Part shown: one piece after another, positions 54,845-64,000 of the stretch
How positions within the stretch are numbered: the first letter of the stretch is position 1
Layout of the letters: the number at the start of each line of letters is the position of its first letter
Assembly (NCBI RefSeq): GCF_000699445.3
Contig: NC_067196.1
Location: 88,700,364 to 88,764,363, forward strand
Length of the DNA: 64,000 bases
Source: Schistosoma haematobium
Taxonomy: Eukaryota > Platyhelminthes > Trematoda > Strigeidida > Schistosomatidae
Reading direction: 5' to 3'
Translations under genes and position numbers: made by a program
Notes under the pieces: generated by a model
Told to the model about the DNA's origin: nothing
Database searches by the model: none
What the model saw: the letters and a program-made list of their open reading frames with translations, nothing else

Positions 54845-55375
54845 CCAATATATTTATTTAAACACATAAACATTGGTACAAAGAGGCACCAAATAGATAT
54901 GAGCCACACAAATCATTATGAACGCTGGGATACCATCCGGGTGCCCAAACCGTAACACATGTTTTTCTTAGAGGGCCACACCAAAAGCCTTCAACCTAAA
55001 GGTCTGATCAACAAGGCAGAGAAGCAACGTCAGGAGATACAGTCTTATGGTAGCCGGTGACCAACGATTGGTTCATACGCCATTTGTCCCTTCAGGATTT
55101 TGGAGCCCATGTTCACCACTGGTTTAGAATCAGGGCTTCCCAATTCCCCTAGGTGGACTCTACGTGTCCGCCGACCCGGTTAAAGTGCCAGACATTCGCT
55201 TTTCGTCTTCTCAATTTCGTAAACAACAGTAATGCCGCGAGAAGGCAGTGAGTAGGACTTCCCTGGTAGTAGTTTTATGCATGCGGTCATATGAGAGCAT
55301 TTCGAGAGGGAGAGTTGACCCATCCTCACCCTCGACCGTCCCAGGGCATTTGGGGGGCTCCAAACAAATAAATTT
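54845..55375 (-). repeat. Unidentified dispersed element W, copy 2
   Basis: Longer copy of 46938-47345, extended at its 5' side (minus strand) by a GC-richer block with CCCCCCAAATGCCCTGGGAC near 55340-55360. This end resembles a LINE 5' region in composition, but no protein domain is visible. Confidence 0.6.
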
Positions 55376-56190
55376 TACATTGAAGTTGGTTTAGTGAACT
55401 TAAAAAGAATAGTTATAGTCAGTGTTTTTTTATGAGGTAATGGTCACAAGGTGTGAAACTTGTCTAAACTTAAAGCTTCTAGAAGCTGATTACCAGTGAT
55501 CAATAAGAAGTTAATGATGCTTCAACCCATATGCCATTAAACTAATCACATAAATCTATCTTTTACATATTGAAACTGTTTCCTTTTGAAGAATAAGTGA
55601 CCCACTTATTTACTTATGAATTCAATAAATAAATAAACAACAAAACTGAATTCATTATAACCTAATCCACTTAGTTCATGTATCTACTCACCAGTGACTC
55701 ATTTGAAGTGTTTTTGTCTTTTTTTATGTTTACCTTTTGTTATTTTATTTACATCAGATATGGTGATTTGAACAAATTTTATTTAGTTTATATAAAACAT
55801 GAATAATATTTTGTTTTCGCTTAGTATACACTCCCAATCTTACTCAAGGAATTGATTAGAGTAGGCGGCCTATACTACTTCATGACGGGTAATAAGCGTA
55901 AGTAATTAAAGTAAGCACAACATACATAGACCAGTGAGTCAGAATTTTAACGGTCTACATTCCGAAAATCAGTTCATTCGTCACTGTAACCAATGAACTT
56001 CAGCTGATTGAAATAAGACGTTTATCATTGATGACATTAATGACTCATAAAATATTGAGAATCCACTGAAGTTGTAAATGTTAACTACTAGATTTTAAAT
56101 TGATGATCAAAAGGTATCTTGTTTGCTACAAGTAATGTGTCGATAATTGAAATGATTACTTTAACCGTGTCATCAACATTCACTACTGAG
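55376..56190. other. AT-rich spacer with a short RTE tail
   Basis: 55850-55905 (TAGGCGGCCTATACTACTTC, then GTAAGTAATTAAAG) is the last bases of an RTE element, plus strand. Nothing else supported. Confidence 0.45.
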
Positions 56191-56194
56191 TTCC

Positions 56195-56575
56195 AAACTA
56201 TGGCAACGAACATTGAGTATCTTGTGTAGAAGATTGTTCATAAATACTTGTACTCTATCGATGATGGTTGTGGTAGTTCTCCAAATTTCAGCTCTGTACA
56301 GTAGAACTCTGTTGATGTTCGTATTCAAGATTCTGAGTTTGGTATTGGTTGACGGTGGTTTTAGTTTCCATATGATCTTGAACTGTAGGAATGCTGACCT
56401 TACTTTGCCAACCCTTGTCTTTACGTCTGCATCGGGTCCTCCTTGTTCACTGATGATACTATTCTGGGATTACTACTGGTCTTAAGCCCAGGTAAAGGAG
56501 GAGGGTTGTGAGTGGAGCCAGCAGCCCCATCCTGTAGAGCACAGTCTTGCTAGAAAGAACGCTAGCCAGTCATGA
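56195..56575. pseudogene. RTE-clade fragment (minus) joined to an inverted 5' UTR (plus)
   Basis: 56465-56195 on the minus strand encodes part of the RT C-side (SIISEQGGPDADVK, RVGKVRSAFLQFK, and the region before the C-terminus). At about 56466 it meets the family 5' UTR in plus orientation (CTTAAGCCCAGGTAAAGG, GCAGCCCCATCCTGTAG). Read on the minus strand, the 5' UTR is inverted in front of an internal ORF fragment. Confidence 0.8.
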
Positions 56576-57545
56576 TGTAAATGCATTTTGATTATCTGTA
56601 CTCTTATTGACGTGCTGATAATCGCTTGCTAACTTTTTCATTTCTGTCCGCATCTTTACGATATTCATGTATTCCTCTTACATAAGTATGACGCTCACTC
56701 ACCATTGACGTGAGACTGTACTCTATCAGATATGGTACAATTTTTGCTACTTATTGTTAGCGTTATCCGCATACCACCTCAGTGTTATTTTGAGAAACGG
56801 ATATTTCTTTCAAATTAATGTGCTTTTTTCTACAGGGGGTGCTTAGTAGGGTCCAGTACTATGTCAAACCCACGTAGGTTATTTTAGCTTATGGACAGAC
56901 TAATTTATTCATTATTCTCAAGCCACATTTCGACCTTGTCACTTATTCGCTTATTAACCCTGACAGTTTTTAGATGATCGTCTGTGTGTTAATTGCTTAC
57001 CCCACTCATTACGTATGTGTAAATTGTTTTTGTCCGAATACACTTATTGAGTAACTCTTGATTAAATGGAGTTAGCTCACTCGACTTCTCCACTGAGTGT
57101 CACTCCGTTTCATTTCACTTCTTTCACTTTGTATCCTTCGCTTCGTTTCTCCAATTGTCTATCCAGATCAACATTTATGTGAAATATACGTATTCAAAAT
57201 TTATTCTGGTATTTGATTTATTTTATCCCGTTATTCTCTAACGTGAATTAAGTCGATAATTATATATAAGACGGTTGGTGGCTTCTATATTTCGATAACA
57301 TTCATCATATGATCTAACTAAAGTCAGATACAGAGTCACTAAGTGGTTTGTGATTTCCTTTCTTTCGTTTTTCTTTTCTTTATTGTTAAAAAATCTACAA
57401 TAACAATTGCATTTCATTATTGTGTATTTATTAAACAAACAACATATCGTCATATACGGTTAAGTTGATGTTCACCTTTTCATAATTCTAAAAAAAACAC
57501 CCAGTTATCACTCAGTCTGTTTCATCCCAACTGAGTGTTTGAAAA
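56576..57545. other. Spacer, partly less AT-rich, no gene recognised
   Basis: 56836-56877 looks like a short internal exon (TTTTTTCTACAG before it, GTTATT after it) but cannot be linked to anything. Confidence 0.35.
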
Positions 57546-57548
57546 TAC

Positions 57549-57590
57549 TCCTTCTCTCTCTCTCTCTCTCACGCACACACACATACCACT
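57549..57590. repeat. (CT)n and (AC)n simple repeats
   Basis: CTCTCTCTCTCTCTCT followed by ACGCACACACACA. Confidence 0.9.
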
Positions 57591-58495
57591 TAGATATACC
57601 ATTGAATGTTAAAAAAAACCGGAATTAGTGACTTAGTTATAATAAAATTTAAGGTAGCAAAAAAAAGAAAAACAGAATAGAGTACTTAGTTCTAAATAAA
57701 TAATAACAAGTGGAATTACTTTTTCTTTTGCTGAAAGTTCATTTATGAGCTATTGTTCTATTATTATTATTTGCTCATCATACATGTATGTGTATAAGTG
57801 TACTTCTATTCACTAGTCTCTCTTTTAACAGTCACACATACATACATATACACAAATAAACATACATCTTTTTTCACACTCACACTATCCTACTTACTTT
57901 CACTACTTTTTTATTTCCGTTCCCAATCTTTATGTTTGATAATAATTACTTTCATTGTTTTGACACTATAAACATACTAACCAAATGGTTATAACAACAG
58001 TTACGATGCGATTTAATGGGTGGTTCCAATTTTCTATAAAGATACATATATAATCAATTTTTCTTAAGATTTCATATATAAGAAAAACGGTTACCTTGTT
58101 CTTATTACTATTGTTTAATAACATTTGGTTTGTCGGCAAATATTCTAAATATAATATAAATCAATTCATGAATTCTTAGCTTTTGTAACATAAAAAAAAG
58201 TTTACCTGAAGTTTTCTATTTTGACCTTGTTTATGTCAAGGTCACATCTATCTACATGAAACATGACAACTATTTAACTAATTTTACATGTTTCCATATG
58301 GTGTTGAGAACGAACTATGTAATATTACTTAATGCTGATAAAATTACATTAATCAATAACAGTATACCTTCAAATGTTGTTATATCTATCATAATGTACA
58401 CATGAACAATACAGATTCATAGTAAAAAAGAAATTTTAGACTGAGAAGTTGTGAATTTTTTATTTCCTTGTTTTGTTTGTTTGAATAATTTTTCT
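57591..58495. other. AT-rich spacer
   Basis: No supported feature. Confidence 0.5.
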
Positions 58496-58496
58496 C

Positions 58497-59495
58497 GTTA
58501 GCGTTTTTTTAGCGAGTTAGTTTTCTACGGGATGGGGACGCTAACCCCATGCCCAACCCTCCTCTTTTATCCGGGCTTGGGACCGGCAGTAGCCCCCGGA
58601 GAGACTCTCCTGGTGATCGACTGGATCATGAAGACGTCAACATCTGAAGGGAAGCAAGGGATACAATGGACATCTAAGATGCAGTTAGATGATCTGGACT
58701 TCGCAGATGATCTGGCCCTTCTATCCCAAACGCAACAACAGATGCAGGAGAAGACGAACAGTGTGGTAGCAGCCTCAGCAGCAATAGGTCTCAATATACA
58801 CAAAGGGAAAAGCAGGATTCTCCGATACAACACAGAATGCACCAACCCAATCACAATTGACGGAGAAGATTTGGAAGATGTAAAAACCTTTACATATTTG
58901 GGCAGCATCATTGATGAACAGGGTGGATCTGATGCAGATGTGAAGGCACGGATCAACAAAGCAAGAGCAGCATATTTACAACTGAGGAACATCTGGAACT
59001 CAAAGTAACTATCAACCAACACCAAGGCCAGGATTTTCAATACAAATGCCAAGACAGTTCTATTGTATGGGGCAGAAACCTGGAGAACTACGAAAGCCAT
59101 CATCCAGAAAATACAAGTGTTTATTAACAATTGTCTACGCAAAATACTTCGGACCCGTTGGCCGGACACTATTAGCAACAATGTACTGTGGGAGAGAACA
59201 AACCAGATTCCAGTGGAGGAAGAAATCAGGAAGAAGCGCTGGAAGTGGGTAGGACAATCATTGAGGAAAGCACCCAATTGCGTCACAAGTCAAGCCCTCA
59301 CATGGAATCCTCAAAGTCAAAGGAAAAGAGGAAGACCAAAGAACACATTACGCCGGGAAATGGAAATAGACATGAGAAAATTGAACAAGAATTGGATGGA
59401 ACTAGAAAAGAAGGCCGAGGACAGAGTGGGTTGGAGAATGGTGGTCGGCGGCCTATGCTCCATTGGGAGTAACGGGCGGAAGTAAGAAGTAAGTT
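58497..59495 (+). pseudogene. RTE-clade LINE with inverted 5' UTR and long partly open ORF
   Basis: 58497-58605 is the family 5' UTR in reverse (GGGCTTGGGACCGGCAG...). At about 58606 it switches to plus-strand RT sequence (LLVIDWIMKTSTSEG, MQLDDLDFADDLALLSQTQQ with the DD pair intact, GLNIHKGKSRILRYN, KTFTYLGSIIDEQGGSD). The open frame 58532-59008 reads through the junction. After a stop and shift, 59063-59485 is open to the natural end ([61 protein letters not shown]). The tail is AAGTAAGAAGTAAG. Youngest-looking RTE copy in the window. Confidence 0.9.
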
Positions 59496-60050
59496 TTTTT
59501 GTTTTTGATCTGGTATGGGTGACTATTAGATCATCATTGAAAACCTTGAAGCATTAAATGGCTTTTTCATCCTAGTACTGGACTCCTGCTAAGGAGTATA
59601 ACATTGATCCATTAAAATAATTTCAGTCAATCTACAAAATCCTATACTGATCCTTGTTTTGTATTTCTCATTCAATATGTCAATTATGCAGTGGCTTAAT
59701 TTAAAATTGAACACTGTTTAAATCGAGCAGATGATAATGAATTACATGAACTGATTTAGGTAGATAAATAATATGATTGAATATAGAATGATTGTTTACA
59801 GCATTAAATTTAACAACAAAGTATTCTTTAAACTATATTGTATTCCTTGGTTGATCCATAATAAACAGTACTTCAAATACAAAAGTATCATTTCTCTCTA
59901 ATTACTTATTGATTGATTCATATAGATCAAATCAGTTCTAAAACGTTCAAAGTATCATAACAGAAATTCTTCTACTTTTGAGGGTAGATATGATGGATTC
60001 TTAATTTTATGGGATCATAAGACCGTTTTTTTTTCATAATAAATATATTT
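59496..60050. other. Spacer with a degraded fold-back SINE
   Basis: 59510-59660 keeps SINE traces in minus then plus orientation (ATCATTGAAAACCTTGAAGC; TCTACAAAATCCTATACTGA). The rest is AT-rich. Confidence 0.45.
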
Positions 60051-60054
60051 TTCG

Positions 60055-60212
60055 TTATATCCCAATGAGTAGAAAAATCGCATTTCTGATGTTTCGTAAC
60101 CTAATGTAAACCACTTCTTCAGAGTAAATAAATAACAGAAATTGACTTTGAAGAAGTTACTCTGAAGCTACAAAACATTAGAAATACAATTATTCTACAC
60201 CTTGAGATATAA
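60055..60212. mobile_element. Fold-back / MITE-like element, short copy
   Basis: The ends are inverted repeats (TTATATCCCAATGAGTAGAA ... TTCTACACCTTGAGATATAA), about 60-bp arms containing ACTTCTTCAGAGT and AGAAGTTACTCTGAAG. Related to 17495-17823. Confidence 0.65.
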
Positions 60213-60221
60213 CAAATATAT

Positions 60222-60722
60222 ATTTCAATAGTTGGGATCATGATTCAATTGAAGCTAGACCACCATGGAAAACCTGCGAGCACTGGACGGCCGTTTCGTC
60301 CTAGTATGGGACTCCTTAGTAGTGTTCATTCACAATCCCGCTTAGGGAGATTGATATCAGGACCTATAAGTCTCGCACGCAGGTGCTTTACCACCAGATC
60401 ACTGAGTCGGCCTGCATCCGATGGCTTTTATGTCTAACTTCAACCTATCAATGAAATTGAGCGACACATCCATCAATGTTGAAGTTAGACATTAAAACCA
60501 TTGGATGACGGTTCAGTGGTCTAGAGGATAAGCGGTCGATCGTGAGACTGATGGGTTCAGGTTTCGAATCTCGCGAAGCAGGATCGTGGATGCGCACTGC
60601 TGAGGAGTCCTATACTAGGACGGAACGGCCATCCAGTGCTTGCAGGTTTTCTATGGTGGTCTAGCTTCAATTGACTCATGATTTCAACTATCGAAATTAC
60701 TAAAATCTCCACAAAACCCCTA
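60222..60722. repeat. Two family-2 SINEs head to head, large fold-back
   Basis: 60222-60478 is minus-oriented tail to head (GCACTGGACGGCC, CACTGAGTCGGCC). 60479-60722 is plus-oriented head to tail (GTTGAAGTTAGACATTAAAA, GTTCAGTGGTCTAGAGG, CTGAGGAGTCC, GGACGGAACGG, CCACAAAACCCC). The arms are about 240 bp. Ribozymes are mutated in one core base each (CTAAGGAG; GGAA for GAAA). Confidence 0.85.
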
Positions 60723-61238
60723 CTAAAAATATATATTTTTTAATAACTCTCTATCCAATGATCAATTTATTTGAAACGATCAAATCTAACCTTGGAATTG
60801 ATACATATAAAGTCGTTTTTCCCTCATATTTCAGAATTGAACAAGATTTATTAACTCTTACATTCACTGACAACTTGGATGATGACATCTGACTGATTAT
60901 ACAATGTCAAACTCGTTTTTTTTCAGGCAACTTCATTTCATACGATGAACATTTCTTGATTATTTGTTAATTACTACTACTAATAATAATTAATGGTATA
61001 ATTTTAGTTTCTAACTAGTTAAATAAATAATCTGATAATCATACTCAATTTCATTTATTGAACTAATGAATATGTTTAGTTGAAAATCAAAATCTGTTAT
61101 CTTAATTGAATTTCATTATCCACCTTGTAAATTCTAGTGATAAAATCGTATTTAATGTGTATTTTAAGGTGACATTATTGCTTGTCAAAAGTTTCTGATG
61201 AATTTTTAAGACGAAAAAAATCAACAGAAGAGGTGTTT
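60723..61238. other. AT-rich spacer
   Basis: No supported feature. Confidence 0.5.
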
Positions 61239-61239
61239 T

Positions 61240-61480
61240 GTGGATAATATAGTAATTTTATTAGTTGGGGTCATGAGTCCGTTGAAGCGAGACCACCGTG
61301 GAAAACCAGGAAGCATTAGACGGTCATATCGCCCTACTGTGGGATTCTTCAGCAGTGTGCATCTACGATTCTGCCCGGCGAGATTCGAACCACACTAGGA
61401 CGAAACAGCCATCCAGTTCTTCCATGTTTTCCATGGTGGTCTAACTTCAATTGAATTATGATTTCAACTATTAAAAAAAT
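61240..61480. repeat. Family-2 SINE fold-back
   Basis: Minus tail, ribozyme (CTGAAGAATCC, GCGATATG) and B box (GATTCGAACC) switch at about 61392 to plus ACTAGGACGAAACAGCC and the tail. Confidence 0.8.
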
Positions 61481-62100
61481 TAATAATTGGTGAAAAACAC
61501 AAAATAAGAGAACTAAATTTGATATTGATCAACGTGTAAAACCTGCTGAATTATATCTTATGCATCCCGGTTTGTTTTAATTTATTCCTTAGTTGTAACG
61601 CTATGAATTCATTATTATCATACAGATGGTAATAGGCGGTTGGTGACTGGATGAGCCAATCAAAAATCAAGAACAATGCTTTTAATTTGAAGAGCAAAAT
61701 CTCAATTTCTGTCTTTGTAGATAAAATATAATAGGAAAATCGACAAGATTCTTAAATTCTAAACTTATACACGTAATCATCGGATAAATCTTAACCTATA
61801 CGTTGTATGGATGAACCAATTAGATAGCACGTCTTTGCTCAAGGTTCATTCATCCATATGGCTACAAAGCAGTTCTAAGTTATAACTTATGTTAGTTCAC
61901 GATGAAAATTTTAATCCAATGTTATGATTTATCACCCAGTCAAATATCACGTCACATAGTTGTCGATCAGAATATTGACTTCTTTGACATTGTTTCTGAG
62001 CTAATCAACGACACAACAACCCGCATTAATCGCCTCAAATCAAGTTTGAATCTCTATCGGTCCTCTACAAAGTAGCTTAACACTAAACTTCACCTGATTG
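61481..62100. other. Spacer, nothing recognised
   Basis: No supported feature. Confidence 0.45.
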
Positions 62101-62104
62101 CACA

Positions 62105-62430
62105 AGTAAGTAATAATCAGGACTCAGTAGATAAATGGATAACGCGATGGCGTTTCAAGCAAAATAGTATTGGGTTCGAGTCCCAGAGTGAATATCAACT
62201 GTGAGATGCAGGTACATCCACCTGACGAGTCCCGGATAGGACGAAATGCGTGTCATGTATTCCACTGCTAACTACTATCCATCTTTGCTAATAATGGTTG
62301 TGAATATCAGTTGGCAATATCAAGCCAATACGTACATTATGCATATATGCCAATAAGAGAATGGTCAATTTCAGTCCTAAACATCAATCGGAAGATTCAA
62401 ATAAACAATACCAAGTGAATATAAATGTTC
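62105..62430 (+). repeat. Sm-alpha-like hammerhead SINE, full length
   Basis: Head (GACTCAGTAGATAAATGG, GATAACGCGATGGCG), B box (GGGTTCGAGTCCCAG), GTGAATATCAACTGTGAG, ribozyme, CCACTGCTAACTACTATCCA and the complete tail (ATGGTCAATTTCAGTCC ... CAATACCAAGTGAAT). Confidence 0.85.
62210..62272 (+). ncRNA. Hammerhead ribozyme of Sm-alpha type, weakened helix I
   Basis: Core CTGACGAG (62222-62229) and GAAA (62243-62246) are intact, stem II is GTCC/GGAC, and GTC precedes the expected cleavage. Helix I pairs CATCCAC with ATGTATT imperfectly. Confidence 0.65.
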
Positions 62431-63465
62431 ATTGTTGGAACATGGATTATTTATTATATATTTATCATTTGAATGCTGGAAATTTTTGTAAAGTCCTACA
62501 TTTTTATCGAATGATATAAACAATACTACTTAAATTACCTCAAAAAAATGTGATTACAAATAAATGTTTGGGTAAAAAGACTGAAAAACACCCTAACATT
62601 CCATTAGTATTCATGATATCGAATACCATATTGTGTTTCGGAAAGGGGAGGATTATGAATTCGATAAAATTAATGTGTCTGGAAACTGAAGTAAATGTTA
62701 CAATATATGAATCAATGTGTTTTTGATTTAGTTTAATTATCGTTTAATATGCACGCGGTCACTATCATTCCCAAAATCCCCTCCATGTGTTTGTATATGT
62801 ATATATTACTGGGAAGTGCCAAGAAGTATGTTTATCTAATCTTTAAGAATCTATCGAATCCTATCAGTCAAATAGTTACCGGTTTATGTGACTCAACATC
62901 ATCGGCCCTCTGTCTAGACGTTACGTGGTTGAAAGTAGTTGGCAAGATACTCATAATCCAAGTTTCATGTTAGTTGTCACTTCTTAGTTAGATTCCCATG
63001 AGATGTTAGATCTGAACCAACCAGTTCTACATTCTGTTACAGTCTGTAATAGCTAAAAATTAATCGCGAAGTAACACATTGAAATAGATTCATGAAACCA
63101 CTAGTCTTTTTTCTCTGTCTACGATCTTCGCGTACATGATTTACTTATTCTGTTGGATAGCTTTTTATATTTTGAATAATAATGGAGTCAACTAAAAATA
63201 TGTTTACTCAAAATCATCATGAGAGTCTAAATTATCTTGATCCGATTAAACATTTCATAGATCACTTCCTTAGTGATTAATATTTGGAGTCATTGTGATA
63301 AACTGTGAATATTTTAGTTACATCATCAGAAATTTTGACAACAAATTCATATAACACACAAAACCACTGATTAGTATTTTTGTCGACACAGTTCGTTTGA
63401 AAATAACGCCTTTTGGATAAGCCTAATTTCAATGGATAAAGATGAAGATTGATCATATTAAAATG
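62431..63465. other. Spacer; 62790-62980 may be a repeat
   Basis: 62790-62980 is less AT-rich (GACTCAACATCATCGGCCC, GACGTTACGTGGTTG) and may be part of a dispersed repeat. The 74-codon frame over it has no domain. Confidence 0.35.
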
Positions 63466-63469
63466 AGAA

Positions 63470-63800
63470 TTCACTTGGTGTTGTTTTACTTGTATCTTCC
63501 CATTGTTATTATGGACTGTAATTGGTCAGTCTGTTATTGGCATATGTGCATCCTGTTCGGATTGCCTCGATATAGCCTTAATTCACAACCATTATTAGCA
63601 AAGATGGATAGTGGTTAGCGGTGGAATCCACGACGCGCGTTTCTTCTTATTTGAGACTCGTCAGGTGGATGTATCTGCATCTCACAGTTAATTTTCACTT
63701 TGGGACTCGAACCAAGTACATTTCTGCTTGAAACGCCATCACATTACCCACTTATCTACTGAGTCCTGATAATGACTTGCTTGTGCAATGGGGTGAAGTT
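63470..63800 (-). repeat. Sm-alpha-like hammerhead SINE, full length
   Basis: Minus strand: head (GACTCAGTAGATAAGTGGG, GTGATGGCG), B-box relic (GGTTCGAGTCCC), ribozyme and tail (to TTCACTTGGTGTTG on the plus strand at 63471). Confidence 0.85.
63622..63675 (-). ncRNA. Hammerhead ribozyme of Sm-alpha type with intact core
   Basis: Minus strand: core CTGACGAG (63664-63657) and GAAA (63643-63640), short stem II (three good pairs), stem III ACGCGCGT, GTC, and helix I ATCCAC/GTGGAT with six perfect pairs. Stem II is the weak point because the closing G-C pair is lost. Confidence 0.65.
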
Positions 63801-64000
63801 GTTTTACTCGTAAATAATCAACATAAATGTAATAAAACACTTAAGTCTGATTGTTGGTAATAACTTTCTATGAACAATGAAGAAGTTTAGTTAATTAGTC
63901 ATTTTGATCTTATACGTTTTCAGTTTTACATCATGGATTAATCTTAGATGTTTATTGAGATAAGAAAAACGACTGGATAGATTCCTTGTTTCAATTTGAG
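63801..64000. other. AT-rich spacer to the window end
   Basis: No supported feature. Confidence 0.5.

Noticed and set aside
58567..59286. 239-codon minus-strand ORF, longest in the window
   Set aside because: It is the antisense shadow of the RTE reverse transcriptase; the same shadow recurs antisense to the copies at 18.9 and 36.1 kb.
62749..62973. 74-codon ORF
   Set aside because: No domain; composition fits a repeat fragment rather than a gene.
1..64000. CRISPR arrays, operons, bacterial promoters or terminators, spliced-leader RNA gene
   Set aside because: None found; the sequence is animal nuclear DNA and the schistosome spliced-leader sequence was not seen on either strand by eye.

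Overview
The window is AT-rich animal genomic DNA, almost certainly from a schistosome blood fluke (genus Schistosoma; species not decided). The reasons are: many tRNA-promoter repeats carrying hammerhead ribozymes of the Sm-alpha type, RTE-clade (SR2-like) LINE fragments with short TAAG-type 3' tails, CR1-like LINE remnants, a Penelope-like element with a GIY-YIG endonuclease, and several small LTR families. No complete conventional gene is visible. About half or more of the window is recognisable mobile-element debris; the rest is AT-rich spacer with no support for coding.

Layout. 1-1.7 kb: 3' end of an LTR retrotransposon (polypurine tract plus LTR). 1.7-6.8 kb: hammerhead SINEs and two antisense RTE fragments. 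6.8-9.2 kb: a compact LTR cluster with a deleted element (PBS and PPT still visible) and nested LTRs. 9.3-13.06 kb and 29.3-33.1 kb: two blocks (A about 0.7 kb, B about 3 kb) present at both ends of a 16-kb interval, inverted and circularly permuted relative to each other. Inside that interval lie SINEs, an internally deleted RTE copy, a solitary intronless histone H3-like ORF (16.9 kb), a fold-back MITE, a perfect 36-bp palindrome, an RTE copy, a CR1 copy and LTRs. 33-40.5 kb: SINEs, an insertion of a small palindromic element with a target duplication, RTE copies, and a solo LTR with a 5-bp target duplication. 41.4-42.5 kb: a Penelope-like 3' half with its own hammerhead candidate and an inverted tail. 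43.0-43.7 kb: the only stretch that looks like a host gene start, a 25-codon exon with an N-myristoylation motif (MGCVNTKS) and a consensus 5' splice site; an antisense acidic reading frame lies next to it. 43.7-64 kb: further SINEs, LTRs, RTE copies with inverted 5' UTRs, and spacer; it could be intron of that gene.

Two ribozyme SINE families are present. Family 1 is Sm-alpha-like (core CTGACGAG...GAAA, 3' end near CAATACCAAGTGAATTT). Family 2 has a tRNA-like head (A box in GGCTCAGTGGTCTAGTGG, B box GGTTCGAATC), a core CTGAGGAG...GAAA and a tail ending near CCACAAAACCCCTTCTGATA. The most striking general feature is how often these elements, the LINEs and the Penelope element occur as fold-back (inverted, tail-to-tail) or head-to-tail composite copies rather than simple insertions.
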